DNA of 64,000 nucleotides from Ailurus styani (GCA_002007465.1 LNAC01000164.1:980842-1044841), one strand, 5' to 3'. Positions 12,040-23,844 are shown, counted from the first letter of the stretch. Numbers and translations are program-made. Notes: generated by a model not told the origin, from the sequence alone.

Positions 12040-12195
12040 GAAGAAGAAAGAGACAATCTCAAATTGAAGGACATGTTTGTTAACTAAACTTATTATGGTA
12101 ACCGTTTCACAATACATGTGAGTCAAGTCATTATGCCATACACCTTGAAATTATACAGTGCTATATGTCAGTTATAGCTCAATAAAACTGAAAAA
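12040..12195 (+). mobile_element. L1 3' end fragment
   Basis: TTATTATGGTAACCGTTTCAC through ATAGCTCAATAAAACTG matches the end of older L1 3' UTRs, sense on plus. Confidence 0.7.
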
Positions 12196-12297
12196 ATTGA
12201 AAAAAATCCGGTAATATCTGAAAATGTATCTTTCCTTAAGGCTACTTAATTGGTATTCATGATCACCTTTTCCTTAATATCTTTTTATCTTATTTAT

Positions 12298-12492
12298 TTT
12301 TAAAGATTTTATTTATTTACTTGACAGAGAGAGAGAGAGAGATCACAAGTAGGCAGAGAGGCAGGCAGAGAGAGGAGGAAGCAGGCTCCCCACTGAGCAG
12401 GGAGCCCGATGTGGGACTTGATCCCAGGACCCTGAGATCATGACCTGAGCCAAAGGCAGAGGCTTTAACCCACTGGAGCCACCCAGGTACCC
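12298..12492 (-). mobile_element. CanSINE
   Basis: Full minus copy with the perfect duplication AATATCTTTTTAT at 12276-12288 and 12493-12505. Confidence 0.94.
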
Positions 12493-12548
12493 AATATCTT
12501 TTTATTTTATAGTTGTGTGCTAGCACTTGTTAACTACAGTAAGCCTAA

Positions 12549-13137
12549 TTTATTCTTTCCCTCAACACCTTTCATTCCCCACATTGAAATAACTGCTCTC
12601 TGATAAGGAATAGAATAGACTTTAGTGTATAAAGAGAGGTTTGAGACTTGCTTAAGGCCCTAAACAACCATTAAGAAATTACCTATAACTTAATTTTGGG
12701 AAATACTCCTGAACTGAATCTCTTTAGTCTTCTATCTGCCTTTACTCACCTTCTCAAATAAGCCAACCCTTTTTTTTTTCTTTACCTTTCCTTCCACCTG
12801 ATTATCTATAAGGACCACCATTCACCAGGCATTTACATTGTTATGAACAATGGCAGGCAAGATGTTGAGTCAAAGATGATCTCTACAAAGTGAGAGGCAA
12901 AAATCTAAAATTTCTGAGTGATGATAAACTATACTTCTGCTTCTCAAATCTAATTGCTTACTGACGTATCAAAACTAGAACTTAGTTTTCGTCCCTATGC
13001 ATGCGTAACTGTCTAATGGAAAATAATTCAAAGGCAAAATTAGAGGATATCTCTATGGAACCAAGCATTTCCAGGGCCAGGACTAATGAACTTTTGGGGG
13101 AAAACATAAATGCCTACATACAGGTCATGAGTAAGAG
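12549..13137 (-). other. PCDHB1: Candidate PCDHB1 3' UTR
   Basis: This is non-repetitive DNA downstream of the PCDHB1 stop codon. The first AATAAA on the minus strand that I found (12549-12554) is a possible polyadenylation signal, giving a UTR of roughly 0.6 kb. The end is inferred from the motif only. Confidence 0.4.
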
Positions 13138-15594
13138 CTACATACAGTTGTCAGGTACTCGGCCATGGTCCTCTGACCCCCGAGATCTATTCCTATTAGA
13201 ATCTGGTGGTAAACTGGAGCCAGCTTCTGTTTTTGCCTCTCCAGTGCCATGGGGGAAGGGGAAGTTGGGCATAAAGCGTTTAAGAAACCGAAACTCACTA
13301 TTGCTGGTGCCAGTGGCTGAGCACATTTCATAGGGACATGGCTGAGATAATGATCCATTGGCCCCTCCTTGTACCAGATTGTTAGGGAAATTACAGTCAT
13401 CATAGAAATGCTCTTGAACTGTGAACTTTTCTCTATATTTAACTTTCTGGTAGATGTGTATAACAAAGATCACTGTGACAGAGAGGAGAAAGAGAAAGGA
13501 AAGCACAGCCAGAGAAATGACCAAATACTTAGTGGATGGATTTACCCTGGTAGGATTCTTGGAAGGATCCCGGAACTGCAGATAGGGTTCAGAAAAACCA
13601 TCTACCAGCAAGATGTTGAGTGAGGCAGTAGTGGAAAGAGCTGGTTGGCCATGATCCTGAACAAGAATGATCAGTTTCTGAATCATGGGGTCTCTCTCAG
13701 ATATCTGCCGCAATGTACGGATTTCCCCATTTTGTTGTTGAACAGAGAATAACCCAGGGTCAGTGGCCTTAAGGAGATGATATGAAAGCCAAGAATTCTG
13801 ACCTGAGTCACCATCCACAGCCACTACTTTGGTCACCAGATAGCCTGCATCTGCAGACCTGGGCACCAGGTCATTGCAGGGCAAGGTGCCATTCTGCAGT
13901 GGGTACAAGATCATTGGGCGGTTGTCATTGTCATCCAGAACAACCACCCTGACAGTAACCTGGCTACTCAGTGAGAGGAAGCCCCCATCAGTTGCCTTTA
14001 CCACAAACTGAAAATTCTGAATGGCCTCATAATCCATGGTTCTCAGTGCATAGAGCTTTCCATTGTCTGAATTTATGGAGATGTAAGCAAAGACTGATAA
14101 ATCTCCACTTTGCGGAGGCAGCAGAGTATACGTTACTTGGGCATTCTCACCCAAATCTAGATCCTCAGCGTGAACTTTGCCAATAAAAATTGCTGGGCTA
14201 TTGTTTTCTCGAACAGTCAAAATGTAGGAGTGTTCCTGAAATACTGGGGGATTGTCATTAATGTCAGATATTAACACCTCAATCACAGTCTCTGTGAACA
14301 GACTGGGTGGTCCAGTATCCATGGCGACAACGGTGATATTGTAGCCTGATACCTCTTCCCGATCCAAGCCTCTGTCAGTAACCAGTGAGTAAGAATTCCG
14401 GAAAGTCGGTTTGACTGCAAAAGGAAGGTCTTCTCTGAGGAAGCAGGTGATCTTTCCGCCCACCCGAACGTCCCGGTCTCGAATAGAGAAAAGGGCCACT
14501 ACAGTTTGTAGTGGGGAGTCCTCAGGGAGAGGGCTGGACACAGAGGAGACCGTCACCTCAGGAGGATTGTCATTAACATCCACTACTTCCACCAGAACTT
14601 TGCTGTGGGCAGAGAGGCCCCCTCCATCCGTGGCTTGAATGTCAATATCATAGGTTTCAATTGCTTCAAAATCTAGGGGCCCTCTTAGTCGAACCTCTCC
14701 AGTGTGAGAGTCAACCTGAAATGTTTGGAGAACTGCTTCTGGGTTTTGAGCCAAGGAATAAGTTATTTCCTTGTTGGAGCCCTCATCCAGGTCTGTGGCA
14801 CTCACAGTGGCCACCAAGGAACCATTGGCGCTATTTTCCGGTACCTGAGCGCGATACACCAGCCTAGAGAACTGAGGCACGTGGTCATTGACGTCCAGAA
14901 CCTCCACGCGGATGTGGGCGATGCCAGACTTCGGTGGGGACCCACCATCCACCGCCGTAATTGTCAGGTTGACTTCGGGCTGCTCCTCTCTGTCCAGGGG
15001 CTTATCCAGGACCAGCTCGGCATATTTGGGCCCATGGCTGCGAAAGCGGGTGTGCAGGTGGAAATACGCGTTGGGGCTCAAGGTGTAGTTTTGAAGACCA
15101 TTGAGTCCCACGTCCAGATCCTGGGCACTCTGCAGAGGAAAACGTGAACCCAGGGGTGTGCTCTCCGGAATCTTTAAAAGCGGCTCCTTGTTCAGGAAAA
15201 TCGGGGCATTGTCATTGATATCAAACACCCTGACCTCGACCCGAAAGGACTGCAGCGGCTCCACCAGGACTATTTCAAAGTGCAGGACGCACGGGTCAGC
15301 TTTGCCGCACAATGACTCCCTATCCAGTTTCTCCTTCACGAACAGATCCCCGGTCTTGCGGTGGAGCCGGAAATGCAGTTTGTTGCCTTCGGAAACCAGC
15401 CGCGCGGCGCGCGCAGCCAGCCTCCCTACCTCCAGCCCCAGGTCCTTAGCTACATTAGCCACAAACGAGCCGCTCTCCATCTCCTCCGCCACTGAATAGC
15501 GGATGGTGGCTGCACTCCCAACAGATATGCACAACATAAAGAGAAGAGACCCTACTTGCCTGCTCTGCAGGAGTTTTCTGTGCGCCACAGCCAT
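13138..15594 (-). CDS. PCDHB1: Protocadherin beta-1, single-exon gene
   Basis: An intact 818-codon frame encodes a clustered protocadherin, a neuronal surface protein that mediates homophilic recognition. A hydrophobic signal peptide covers about residues 13-28. Six extracellular cadherin repeats follow, with calcium-binding linkers DINDNAP (125), DVNDHVP (234), DVNDNPP (339), DINDNPP (444) and DDNDNRP (554). A single membrane helix spans about 689-713. The roughly 105-residue tail carries the [14 protein letters not shown] block typical of beta members. Length, sequence and lack of introns fit mammalian PCDHB1 as I remember it. The start chosen is the first ATG, immediately before the signal peptide; it has G at +4 but C at -3. 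Its neighbour on the higher-coordinate side is the PCDHA constant exon in the same orientation, as in other mammals. No frameshift or lost linker motif is seen. Confidence 0.97.
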   Translation of the reverse strand: MAVAHRKLLQSRQVGSLLFMLCISVGSAATIRYSVAEEMESGSFVANVAKDLGLEVGRLAARAARLVSEGNKLHFRLHRKTGDLFVKEKLDRESLCGKADPCVLHFEIVLVEPLQSFRVEVRVFDINDNAPIFLNKEPLLKIPESTPLGSRFPLQSAQDLDVGLNGLQNYTLSPNAYFHLHTRFRSHGPKYAELVLDKPLDREEQPEVNLTITAVDGGSPPKSGIAHIRVEVLDVNDHVPQFSRLVYRAQVPENSANGSLVATVSATDLDEGSNKEITYSLAQNPEAVLQTFQVDSHTGEVRLRGPLDFEAIETYDIDIQATDGGGLSAHSKVLVEVVDVNDNPPEVTVSSVSSPLPEDSPLQTVVALFSIRDRDVRVGGKITCFLREDLPFAVKPTFRNSYSLVTDRGLDREEVSGYNITVVAMDTGPPSLFTETVIEVLISDINDNPPVFQEHSYILTVRENNSPAIFIGKVHAEDLDLGENAQVTYTLLPPQSGDLSVFAYISINSDNGKLYALRTMDYEAIQNFQFVVKATDGGFLSLSSQVTVRVVVLDDNDNRPMILYPLQNGTLPCNDLVPRSADAGYLVTKVVAVDGDSGQNSWLSYHLLKATDPGLFSVQQQNGEIRTLRQISERDPMIQKLIILVQDHGQPALSTTASLNILLVDGFSEPYLQFRDPSKNPTRVNPSTKYLVISLAVLSFLFLLSVTVIFVIHIYQKVKYREKFTVQEHFYDDCNFPNNLVQGGANGSLSQPCPYEMCSATGTSNSEFRFLKRFMPNFPFPHGTGEAKTEAGSSLPPDSNRNRSRGSEDHGRVPDNCM

Positions 15595-15900
15595 CCGTTC
15601 TCACAGGTGCACTTTCTGCAGCAGCCACCTACACCACCTGTTGCGGATAGACTTCACTTTTCCGCCAACAGGTTGCTGCAACTGCGGCGCTCTGCTTTGC
15701 TCCTCTCTAACCGCAGCGCCACCAAAGGCTAGCCGCGCCCCGTGAGCTGTTTTGCACTTGAAAGAAAATTTGCATTGAGCAACTCAACTCCCCAGTCTAT
15801 CCAGTGTATTAATAGGTATGTTCTCATTCCGGAGATTAGGTAGAGGATGAAAGTTGTTGCCAAAGTAACGGCTGACTCGCCTTTTAATTCCCTTTCAGAA
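15595..15900 (-). promoter_or_regulatory. PCDHB1: PCDHB1 5' flank and probable promoter
   Basis: The 300 bases upstream of the ATG are GC- and CpG-richer than the surroundings and free of repeats. On the minus strand they contain GGTGGCGCTGCGG at about 120-130 bp before the ATG, which resembles the right half of the protocadherin conserved sequence element (CGCT box). No TATA box is evident. The transcription start cannot be read from sequence. Confidence 0.55.
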
Positions 15901-16770
15901 AAAAAGCCCTTGGGAATTAAGAAGCCAATGAGGATACTCACTCAAGCTGAAGTCACCTATCTGTGAGCCGGCTGGGGCCGCTGCAGCAACAGGCAAACAG
16001 TGAGGAGTAAGCAAGCTACTTTGCATACTCCACACAGTCCGCCCTGAGAGCAAGGGAGAGGCAAAAGGATCCTGGAGCCAAAAGGATGGTGGCGAGGGGT
16101 GAGGAACTGGAGAAAGTGATTGGCAGAAAAAAGACAGACAGACAGATGTTTCCTTCAGGAACCTGGTGTCTAGTAGATACACTGATAGGGTAACTGGCCA
16201 ACTAGGCTGTCGATCTGCACAAATCCATTCCTTTCCCAGAACTCTTAAACGCTCAGGAAGCAGGGCTTGGCACTTAAGATTATGATGGCAGTAATGGATA
16301 TGTCATGTCACTCTTCCAAGACTCCCTACTGAATAAATATTACAGGAGGAATTCAATTTAATTTTGTCTGACTCCAGAGTCCATTGTGTTAATCAGTATA
16401 TTCTTCTGTTTCCCAGATAACATGGTGGACAAATGAAGATGTTTGGCTTTGGATTTGAAAGGAAATAACAGACTACTTACATATATTGAAAATGACCTGA
16501 TAGAAATTTGGCAGATATTTGTTCAGAGTTTCTCTTACAACTATAGAATCATCGAATATTTAAGAATGATAAGCAACCTCAAAAAAGACGGACTCCTCAA
16601 TCTCCGTTACAAATCTTAACATCTGGCTTAAGTGTACATCCCTAAACAGCTTAATTTTGTCTCTTTAAAAAACTGTATATAAAAGTATATACAATAATAT
16701 TTTTTACTATGGTAAAAAAAAAAACCCGTAACATTTATAGTGGGTAATCTTTTGAATCTAGTTTCTTACC
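15900..16770. other. Unique DNA upstream of PCDHB1
   Basis: No repeat or gene recognised. It is moderately GC-rich to about 16.2 kb, then AT-rich. Confidence 0.5.
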
Positions 16771-17960
16771 TTCATTATGTAGCTCAATGTGAAGCTGGTG
16801 TTTAGTTCTCATTTTTATCCATTCCATCGCTGTATAGAATTCCAAAGTATTGTCAATATCCTTTGACCACAGAGCATCAGAAACACACCTGTTGTTAAAC
16901 AGAGTTGTATTTTCCGACTTAGTGGGACAAGGAAGACTGCACGCCCCAGAGAATCATGAGATATCTCAGTAAAAGGGTGTTAGAAAGGAGTTAGGGCATT
17001 TAATCTTGTGCAAGGTGATTTGGGGGAGGGGGTGAAGCAGGAATTTACTCTGGATGGGATGATGTCAGAAATGGAGTTGATAACTATGGTTGAGTATATT
17101 AATAATTCTCAGTTAGAGGGTAAGAGAAAGGAGGAGGTAAAGCTGGGACTGGCAAGCAAGCTGTGACTGATGCATCAGCATAGAGAGATACTGGATCAAT
17201 TTTTGTGGACTGCACAGTGTTCTTTTTTGTCTGTGTTTAGACAGGGTTATGGTACGCTCTTGTTTTAAATGTGATCCATCACAGTCACAGTCTGGCCTTG
17301 GGTAATGTTAGTGTTCTATGAAATTGTTTTTGTTCAACAAGGGAACGCCATGGCCCAGCTTGGAGCATCGGGTCAGCAGCTAGCTATCAGACACTGCTTT
17401 TGTCTTTTTCAGTACGAATAGAGCAAAATTTATTTACCCACTCTATTGAGAACTGCTACTATTCATAGCAGTATGCCCTTGTATATGTCACTTTGTAAGC
17501 ATGTACACATATTTTGGATGAGGGGGCATATACTCAGAGGAGGCACTGGTGTCATAGGGTATGTTCTTTCCAGCTTTCCTTCATATTGCCAAACTGCTAA
17601 GAAGTCGTATCAATTTATAATCAGATCAGCAGTATAACCTCCAGGTGTTCAAATTCTTACCAACACCTAGCATTACTCATCTTTTTAAAGTTTAACCATT
17701 CTTGCTATCTCAGGGTAGGTTTAATTGCATTTCTCTGTTGATTAATTATTGATGAGGTAGGACACTGTAATTTCTCCTTAGTCACCTGGTTATCCTTTGG
17801 GTGGGGGGAGGGTTGTTCAGGTCTCATGCCCATTTTCTCCATTGGACCATTTACCTTTTTTCTCTTGATTTGTAGCTCTTAATATATTCTGAATATGAGT
17901 CCTGAATATCATAAGTGAGAGAATGAGAAATGTTTCTCTTTAGTTAATATGTCTACAGAG
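16770..17960 (-). mobile_element. Decayed L1 fragment(s)
   Basis: CCAAACTGCTAAGAAGTCGT, TTCTTACCAACACCTAGCAT and a stretch ending GATTTGTAGCTCTTAATATA have the order of antisense L1 ORF2 3' sequence, strongly diverged. The left limit is uncertain. Confidence 0.55.
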
Positions 17961-18029
17961 TTCTTGTTTAAAAAGGAGGTATTTCTCCCAGTGATTCACA
18001 CGTTTTTCAGAAGCTTATGGCATCTTAGG

Positions 18030-18660
18030 AAATCTTTTTAAAAATTGAGATATAATTGACATGTAATATGACAGATATTATGTTAATTCTGGGTGTACAA
18101 CATAATAATCTGATATTCGTATATATTATGAAATGATCACCAGAGTAAGTCTAGTTAGCATCTATGACCCAGATGGAGTTAAAATATTTTTTCTTGTGAT
18201 GAGAACTTTTTAAAATTTATTTTAATCTCAGTGTTTTTTTAAAGATTTTACTGATTTGTCAGAGAGAGAGAGCACGCGCAAAAGCAGGGGGAGCAGGAGG
18301 TAGAGGGAGAAGCAGGCTTCCCAATGAGCAGGGAGCCCGATTCAGAACTCAACACCAGGACCCTGGGATCATGACCACAGCCAAAGGCAGACACTTGACT
18401 GAGCCACCTAGGGTCCCTAATTCCAGGATGGTTAACAGTGTTATAGGCGTTTCAGGTGTATTCATCACAACACGTGCCCCCCCTTAGTCCCCATCGCTGA
18501 TTTCACTCATCTCTCCACCCACCTGCCCAGATGAGAACTTTTAATATCTATTCTCTTAGCAATTTTCAAATATACAATACAGTATTATTAACTACAGTCA
18601 CCACCAAGAAAGTCTTAATACAATCAATTTTCAAATAATTCATCCCAAAACCATAAACTT
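18030..18660 (-). mobile_element. L1 3' UTR remnant, split by a SINE
   Basis: TTGAGATATAATTGACATGT and TGATCACCAGAGTAAGTCTA are typical of older L1 3' UTRs in antisense. It resumes after the SINE with TTCATCACAACACGTGCCCC. Confidence 0.65.
18233..18418 (-). mobile_element. CanSINE in L1 remnant
   Basis: AAAGATTTTACTGATTTGTC, an AG tract, and the end GAGCCACCTAGGGTCCC. Confidence 0.9.
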
Positions 18661-18689
18661 TAAATATTAAAAAATTAATCTATATTTTT

Positions 18690-19030
18690 TAAGACTCCCA
18701 ATTTGTGGTAATTTGTTATGGCAGTTCTAGAAACTAATACACAGAATAAACTAAGTTGTGACTTGCAATATGCTCTAATAATTGGGCTTGCCCTCTTGTT
18801 CTTCTGCCACCTTGATAAGGACATTCTGATTAGCCCTCTGACCCAAGGATGAGGATGGAGCAGCACTGGACACAGCCTGCATACTGAAGTTAAGCATAAC
18901 TGATCTCAGCTTAAATCTGCTGACCCCCACATGCAGGAGTCGGAATTAAGGTTGTTTTGAGTTACTAGATTTTGAGGTGTTTTGTTACACTGTTTCACAT
19001 GACAATAGCCGACTGATATGATATATAAAC
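18690..19030. mobile_element. LTR-like remnant (MaLR type?)
   Basis: Short motifs such as TTTGTTATGGCAGTTCTAGA and GACAATAGCCGACTGATATG resemble the 3' parts of old MaLR-type LTRs. Heavily decayed; the family is uncertain. Confidence 0.35.
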
Positions 19031-19314
19031 ATTCAATTTTGTTATGAGTTAGTTGCAGACATTATGACATACCATTCCTAAATATCTTAACATGTACCTC
19101 TTAGGAACAGGGGCATTCTCCAACATCAATTCACATACAATTATCACACTCGGGAAATTTAACATGAATACAATACTAATACGTAATATATATTCCATAT
19201 TCTAACTTCCTTACTTGTTCCAATATAGCCTTTTGTGGTTATTTTTAAAAACCCAGAATACAATCAAGGATTGCACATTGCATTTAATTGTCATGTTTTC
19301 TCAGTTTTCCTTTA

Positions 19315-19504
19315 TTTTTTAAAAGATTTTATTTATTTATTTGACACAGAGAGATCACAAGGAGGCAGAGAGGCAGGCAGAGAGGGGGGGGAAGCAGGCT
19401 CCCTGCTGGGCAGAGAGCCAGATGAGGGGCTCAATCCCAGGACCCTGAGATCATGACCTGAGCCGAAGGCAGAGGCTTAACCCACTGAGCCACCCAGGCG
19501 CCCT
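19315..19504 (-). mobile_element. CanSINE
   Basis: Young-type minus copy flanked by CAGTTTTCCTTTA on both sides, followed by a short C run. Confidence 0.94.
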
Positions 19505-19548
19505 CCCCCCAGTTTTCCTTTAAACTGCAAAAGTTTAAAGAAAACATA

Positions 19549-19720
19549 TTTTAAAAGATTTTATTTATTTGAGAGAGAGAGAGCAGAGAGGGAGACGATG
19601 AGGGAGAAGCAAACTCCCTGCTGAGCAGAGAGCCCACTGTGGGGCTCCATCCCAGGACCCTGAGATCATGACCAGAGCCAAAGGCAGATGCGTAAATGAT
19701 TGAGCCACCCAGGTGCCCCT
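19549..19720 (-). mobile_element. CanSINE
   Basis: Minus copy flanked by AAAGAAAACAT / AAAGAAAGCAT. It lies 45 bp from the previous one in the same orientation. Confidence 0.92.
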
Positions 19721-19729
19721 AAAGAAAGC

Positions 19730-20335
19730 ATTTTTAATAACTGATTTCTTTTTAATAATACTGACATTTTTAAAGAATCATTTTACAGCATATTCCTTAA
19801 TTTGGAATTTTCATCATGTCTTCATGATTAGAATCAGATGAAATATTTTGGTGATTTTGTATCCTTTTCAATGCATCACATCGTGAGGTACATAATGTCA
19901 TTTATCCCATTATAGGTGATATTAAGTTGGATAATTTGGTTATAAAATAGCTTACATCAAATTTCTCTATTGGAAAGGTACTTTTTCATTCTTTTCATAA
20001 TTAATCAGTTATCTGTGGAGAGATGTTTCAAAACTATGTGAATATGCTGTTTCCAAAACAATTACTCAGCATTTCCCAACATCCATAGGTGATACTTGCC
20101 TGAATTAGTACATACAAAAATCCTTATATATATGTAGTCATAGTACTTATACTTTCAATTGATTAACACAGGTTTCTTCCTTTCCATCCCCAACTCGTAT
20201 TTGTACTAGCCTTTACCAAAGTGAGAATTTTTGCTTCCCAACACTATATTACTTATTACCTAAATCTGAAACACAATATATTATTTATTTTATTACCACA
20301 TATTACTTATTACCTAAATCTGAAATTATATGGTC
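19730..20335. other. Unique AT-rich DNA with a local repeat
   Basis: The phrase ATTACTTATTACCTAAATCTG occurs twice within 55 bp (about 20248 and 20303), a small tandem duplication. No gene seen. Confidence 0.5.
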
Positions 20336-20337
20336 TT

Positions 20338-20480
20338 TTACTGTAAGATCCAACAACTGCTCTCCTTGTTATTTACCCAAAGGAGATGAAAACTTATGTC
20401 CATGCAAAGTTCTGCGCACAGATGTTTAGAACAGCTCTATTCATAATTGCTAAAACTTGGAAGAAACCAAGATGACCTCT
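20338..20480 (+). mobile_element. L1 fragment, sense
   Basis: GAAAACTTATGTCCATGCAA and CTCTATTCATAATTGCTAAA are sense L1 ORF2 3' sequence. It abuts an antisense L1, so the junction is a composite. Confidence 0.65.
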
Positions 20481-21085
20481 AACTATGTCTTTGGTTGCTT
20501 CCAATTTTGGACAATAATGAATTAAGCAGTGTAAACACTCATGTTCAGGTTTTTGTGTGAACATGTTTTCAACTCCGTTGGGTATATACCAAGGAGCATG
20601 ACTGCTCGATCATCTGGTAAAGAGAATGTATAGTTTTGTAAGAAACTGCCAAACTACCTTCCAAAGTGGTTATACTATACTGCATACCCACAAACAATGA
20701 TTAAGAGTCCCTGTTGCTCCATGTGCTCACCAGCACTTGGTGTTATCAGGGTTGTGGATTTCAGTCATTATGATAGGTACGTAGTAGCAACTTATTGTTT
20801 TAATTTGTATTTTCCTGATGACATATGATGTGGAGCATCTTTCCATATGTTTATTTGCCATCTTTATGTCCTTATATAGGTGAAGTGTCCATTAAGGTCT
20901 TTGCCTCATTTTTTAGCTGAGTTGTTTTCTTCCTGCTGAGTTTTACAAATTTTTTGTATATTTTGAATATAAATGAACCTTGGTCATTTATCAGATATGT
21001 TTCTTGCAAATATTTTCCCCCAGTTTGTGCCTTGTGTTTTTGATCTCTTGAAAGTTTCACAGATAACAAAATTTTTATTTAACTT

Positions 21086-21279
21086 TTTAAAGATTCATCT
21101 ATTATTTTGAGAGGGAGACAGAGCAGAAGGTGGGGAGAGAGAGAGAGAGAGAGAATACAGAAGCAGACTCCCCCAATCATGGAGCCTGATGCAGGGCTCA
21201 ATCCCAAGATCCTGAGATCACCACCGGAGCCAAAACCAAGAATAGGATGCTCAATTGACTGAGCCACCCAGAGCCCCGA
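21086..21279 (-). mobile_element. CanSINE in L1
   Basis: Diverged minus copy ending GAGCCACCCAGAGCCCC. Confidence 0.9.
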
Positions 21280-21432
21280 AATTCTTTATCTTAATGAAGT
21301 CAAGCTAATCAATTATTTCTTTCATGGGTCATAACTTTGGTATTCTGTCTAAAAATTTATCTCCACACCCATGATCATCTAGATTTCCTTCTATGTTATC
21401 TTCTACAAGTTTTAGAGTTTTTTATATTTAGA

Positions 21433-21627
21433 TCTTTTTTTCTTTTTAGAGAGAGAGCACGCACGCCCACGTGTGCATGGGTCGGGAGGGGTGGGGTGTG
21501 GGGAAGAATACTAAGCAAGTTCCACACTCAGTACAGAGCCTGATGTGGGGTTTGATCTAATGACCCCGAGATCATGACCAGAGCTGAAATCAAGAGTCAG
21601 AAGCTTAACCAACTGAGCCACCCAGTT
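21433..21627 (-). mobile_element. Diverged CanSINE in L1
   Basis: AG tract followed by CACGCACGCCCACG and GTGGGGTTTGATCTAATGAC. It ends GAGCCACCCAG, lacking the last head bases. Confidence 0.85.
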
Positions 21628-21779
21628 TTTTTCCTTTTTTGAGATAATTTTTATGAAGGGTATAATGTCTATGTCTAGATTCCTTTTTTTCCAGCATGTG
21701 TTGCAGAACCATGTGTTGCAAAGATTGTTTTTTCCATTACACTGCCTTTGCTCCTTTGTCAAAGATCAGTTGATTTTTT

Positions 21780-21981
21780 AAAAAAAGATTTCACTTTTTT
21801 ATCTATTTTGGAGAGAGAAAGAGAACATGCAAGTGGGGGGGGTTGGAGCAGAGGGAGAGAGACAAGCAGACTTCATGCTGAGTGCAGAATCTGATGCCAG
21901 CTGATACCCTGACCCCAAGGCCATGACCAGAACCAAAACCAAGAGTCAGACACCCAGCCGACTGACCCATCCAGGCACCCC
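21780..21981 (-). mobile_element. CanSINE, first of a four-copy stack
   Basis: Old minus copy (GGCCATGACCAGAACC; end CATCCAGGCACCCC). It is followed by CAGTTGACTTTTT, a repeat of the L1 target sequence. Confidence 0.88.
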
Positions 21982-21988
21982 AGTTGAC

Positions 21989-22183
21989 TTTTTTTTTCAA
22001 GATTTATTTATTTGACACACAGAGAGAGATTACAAGTAGGCAGAGAGGCAGGCAGAGAGAGAGAGGGGGAAGCAGGCTCCCTGCTGAGCAGAGAGCCCGA
22101 TGCGGGCCTCGATCCCAGGACCCTGAGATCATGACCTGAGCCGAAGGCAGAGGCTTTAACCCACTGAGACACCCAGGCGCCCG
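21989..22183 (-). mobile_element. CanSINE, second of the stack (youngest)
   Basis: Near-consensus copy ending ACACCCAGGCGCCC. GACTTTTTT repeats on both sides. Confidence 0.93.
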
Positions 22184-22192
22184 ACTTTTTTC

Positions 22193-22340
22193 TTTTTTAA
22201 GATTTCATTAACTTGAGAGGGGGTGGGGGAGAGGGAGCACAAGCAGAGGGAGTAGTTAGCAGAGGGAGCAGTCTCCCCATGGAGTAAGGAGCCTGTGTGA
22301 AAAGGCAGATACCTAACCAACTGAGCCACCAAGGCACCCC
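22193..22340 (-). mobile_element. CanSINE, third of the stack, deleted
   Basis: A shortened minus copy lacking part of the middle. It ends GAGCCACCAAGGCACCCC and is followed by AGTTTACTTTTCTT. Confidence 0.85.
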
Positions 22341-22349
22341 CAGTTTACT

Positions 22350-22541
22350 TTTCTTAAGATTTTATTTATTTATTTAGAGCATGAGCAGGGGATGGGCAGA
22401 GGGAGAGGGAGAGAATCTCAAGCCAACTCTGTGCTGAGCATGGAGCCCCAGGTAGAGCTCGAGCCCACAACCTTGAGGTCATAACCTGAGTCAAAATCAA
22501 GAGTTGGGAGGCTTAAACAACTGAGCCATCCAGGCACTCCC
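22350..22541 (-). mobile_element. CanSINE, fourth of the stack
   Basis: Older minus copy ending GAGCCATCCAGGCACTCC. The L1 then resumes with ACTTTTATGTGGGTCTATTT. Confidence 0.88.
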
Positions 22542-22989
22542 CAGCAGACTACTTTTATGTGGGTCTATTTCTAAGCTATTTGTCTATTTTTTTCCTGCCA
22601 AAACCACTGTGTCTTGGTTACTATAGCTTTATAATAAGTCTTGAACCTAGCCAGTGTCAGTCCTCTGACTTTGTTCTTTTTCAGTATTGTGTTGACTCTT
22701 CTGGATCTTTGAATTCTCCACATAAATTTAGAATCGGTTTGTCAATATCCACAGAATATCCTGCTGGGATTTTTATTGGGATTATATTAACTACACATCA
22801 AGTTTGGAAGGACTGACATCTTGACAATATTGAGTCTTCTTATCCATGAACATGGAATATCTCCTTTGTTAGATTTCTTTCATCAGGATTTTGTAGTTTT
22901 TCTCATACAGATCTTGTACATATTTTGTTAGACTTATACCTAAGTGTTCCATTGGGGGGGGTGCTAATGTAGGTGGTATTGCATTTTTA

Positions 22990-23177
22990 TTTATTTAAGA
23001 TTTCATTCATTTGTCAGAGGGAGAGCACTGCGAGCACAAGCAGGGCGAGTGCAGGCAGAGGGAGAAGGAGGACCCCCACTGAGCAAGGAGCCCAATGCAG
23101 GACTCGATCTCAGAACCCTGGGATCAGGGCCCAAACTGAAGGCAGATGCTCAACTGACTGAGCCACTCAGGTGTCCC
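22990..23177 (-). mobile_element. CanSINE, first of a stacked pair
   Basis: Older minus copy flanked by GGTATTG on both sides. Confidence 0.9.
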
Positions 23178-23190
23178 GGTATTGTGGGGG

Positions 23191-23388
23191 TTTTTTTAAG
23201 ATTTTATTTATTTATTTCACAGAGGGAGAGAGATCACAAGGAGGCAGAGAGGCAGGCAGACAGAGAGAGGGGGAAACAGGCTCCCCGCTGAGCAGGGAGC
23301 CCGATGTGGGCCTCTATCCCAGGACCCTGAGATCATGACCTGAGCCAAAAGCAGAGGCTTTAACCCACTGAGCCACCCAGGCACCCCA
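23191..23388 (-). mobile_element. CanSINE, second of a stacked pair
   Basis: Near-consensus minus copy; GTATTGTG repeats on both sides, so it used the duplication of the previous insertion. Confidence 0.93.
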
Positions 23389-23649
23389 GTATTGTGTTTT
23401 TAATTTTAAATTCCACTTGTTCATTACTGGCATATAGGAAAATGATTGTCTTTTTTATATGATCCTCATATTCTGCAACATTGGTATAATTACTTATTAG
23501 TTCCAGGAGTTTTTGGTGAGCCTCTTTGATTTTCTATATGCCTGTTCATGTAATCTGCCAACAGTTTTTTTTCTTTCTTACTAAGCAGTATACTTTTTGT
23601 TTCCTTTTCCAGGCACTGTTTTTTTTCCAGGCAATGTTTAAAAGCAGTA

Positions 23650-23838
23650 GTGAGGGGAAACTGTGTGGCTCAGTCAGTTAAGTGTCTGCCTTGATCTCAG
23701 GGTCCTGGAATTGAGTCCCACAGTCCTGGGATCAAGGCCCACATTGGGTTCTGTGCTCAGCAGGGAGTTTGTTTCTCCTCCCCCCGGCTTGTGTGCACTC
23801 TCTCTCAAATAAATAAAATCTTAAAAAATAAAAAATAA
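23650..23838 (+). mobile_element. CanSINE with internal repeat
   Basis: Diverged plus copy in which the CCTGGAATTGAG / CCTGGGATCAAG segment occurs twice. Its tail is AAATAAATAAAATCTTA. Confidence 0.87.
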
Positions 23839-23844
23839 AAGCAG

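Larger units (their letters stand above)
20480..23605 (-). mobile_element. L1 fragment, antisense, broken by nine SINEs
   Basis: Antisense L1 ORF2 sequence runs from about 20480 (GGTATATACCAAGGAGCATG) through 21280-21430, 21628-21780, 22542-22990 and 23388-23600. The gaps are all SINEs. Coding capacity is lost. Confidence 0.75.

Noticed and set aside
14704..15499. Long plus-strand open frames of 147 and 132 codons
   Set aside because: They lie antisense inside PCDHB1 and show no domain or composition of their own; they result from the GC-rich coding strand.
21780..23388. CRISPR-like array of repeats
   Set aside because: The repeats are SINEs of about 190 bp with variable divergence and target duplications, in a mammalian genome.
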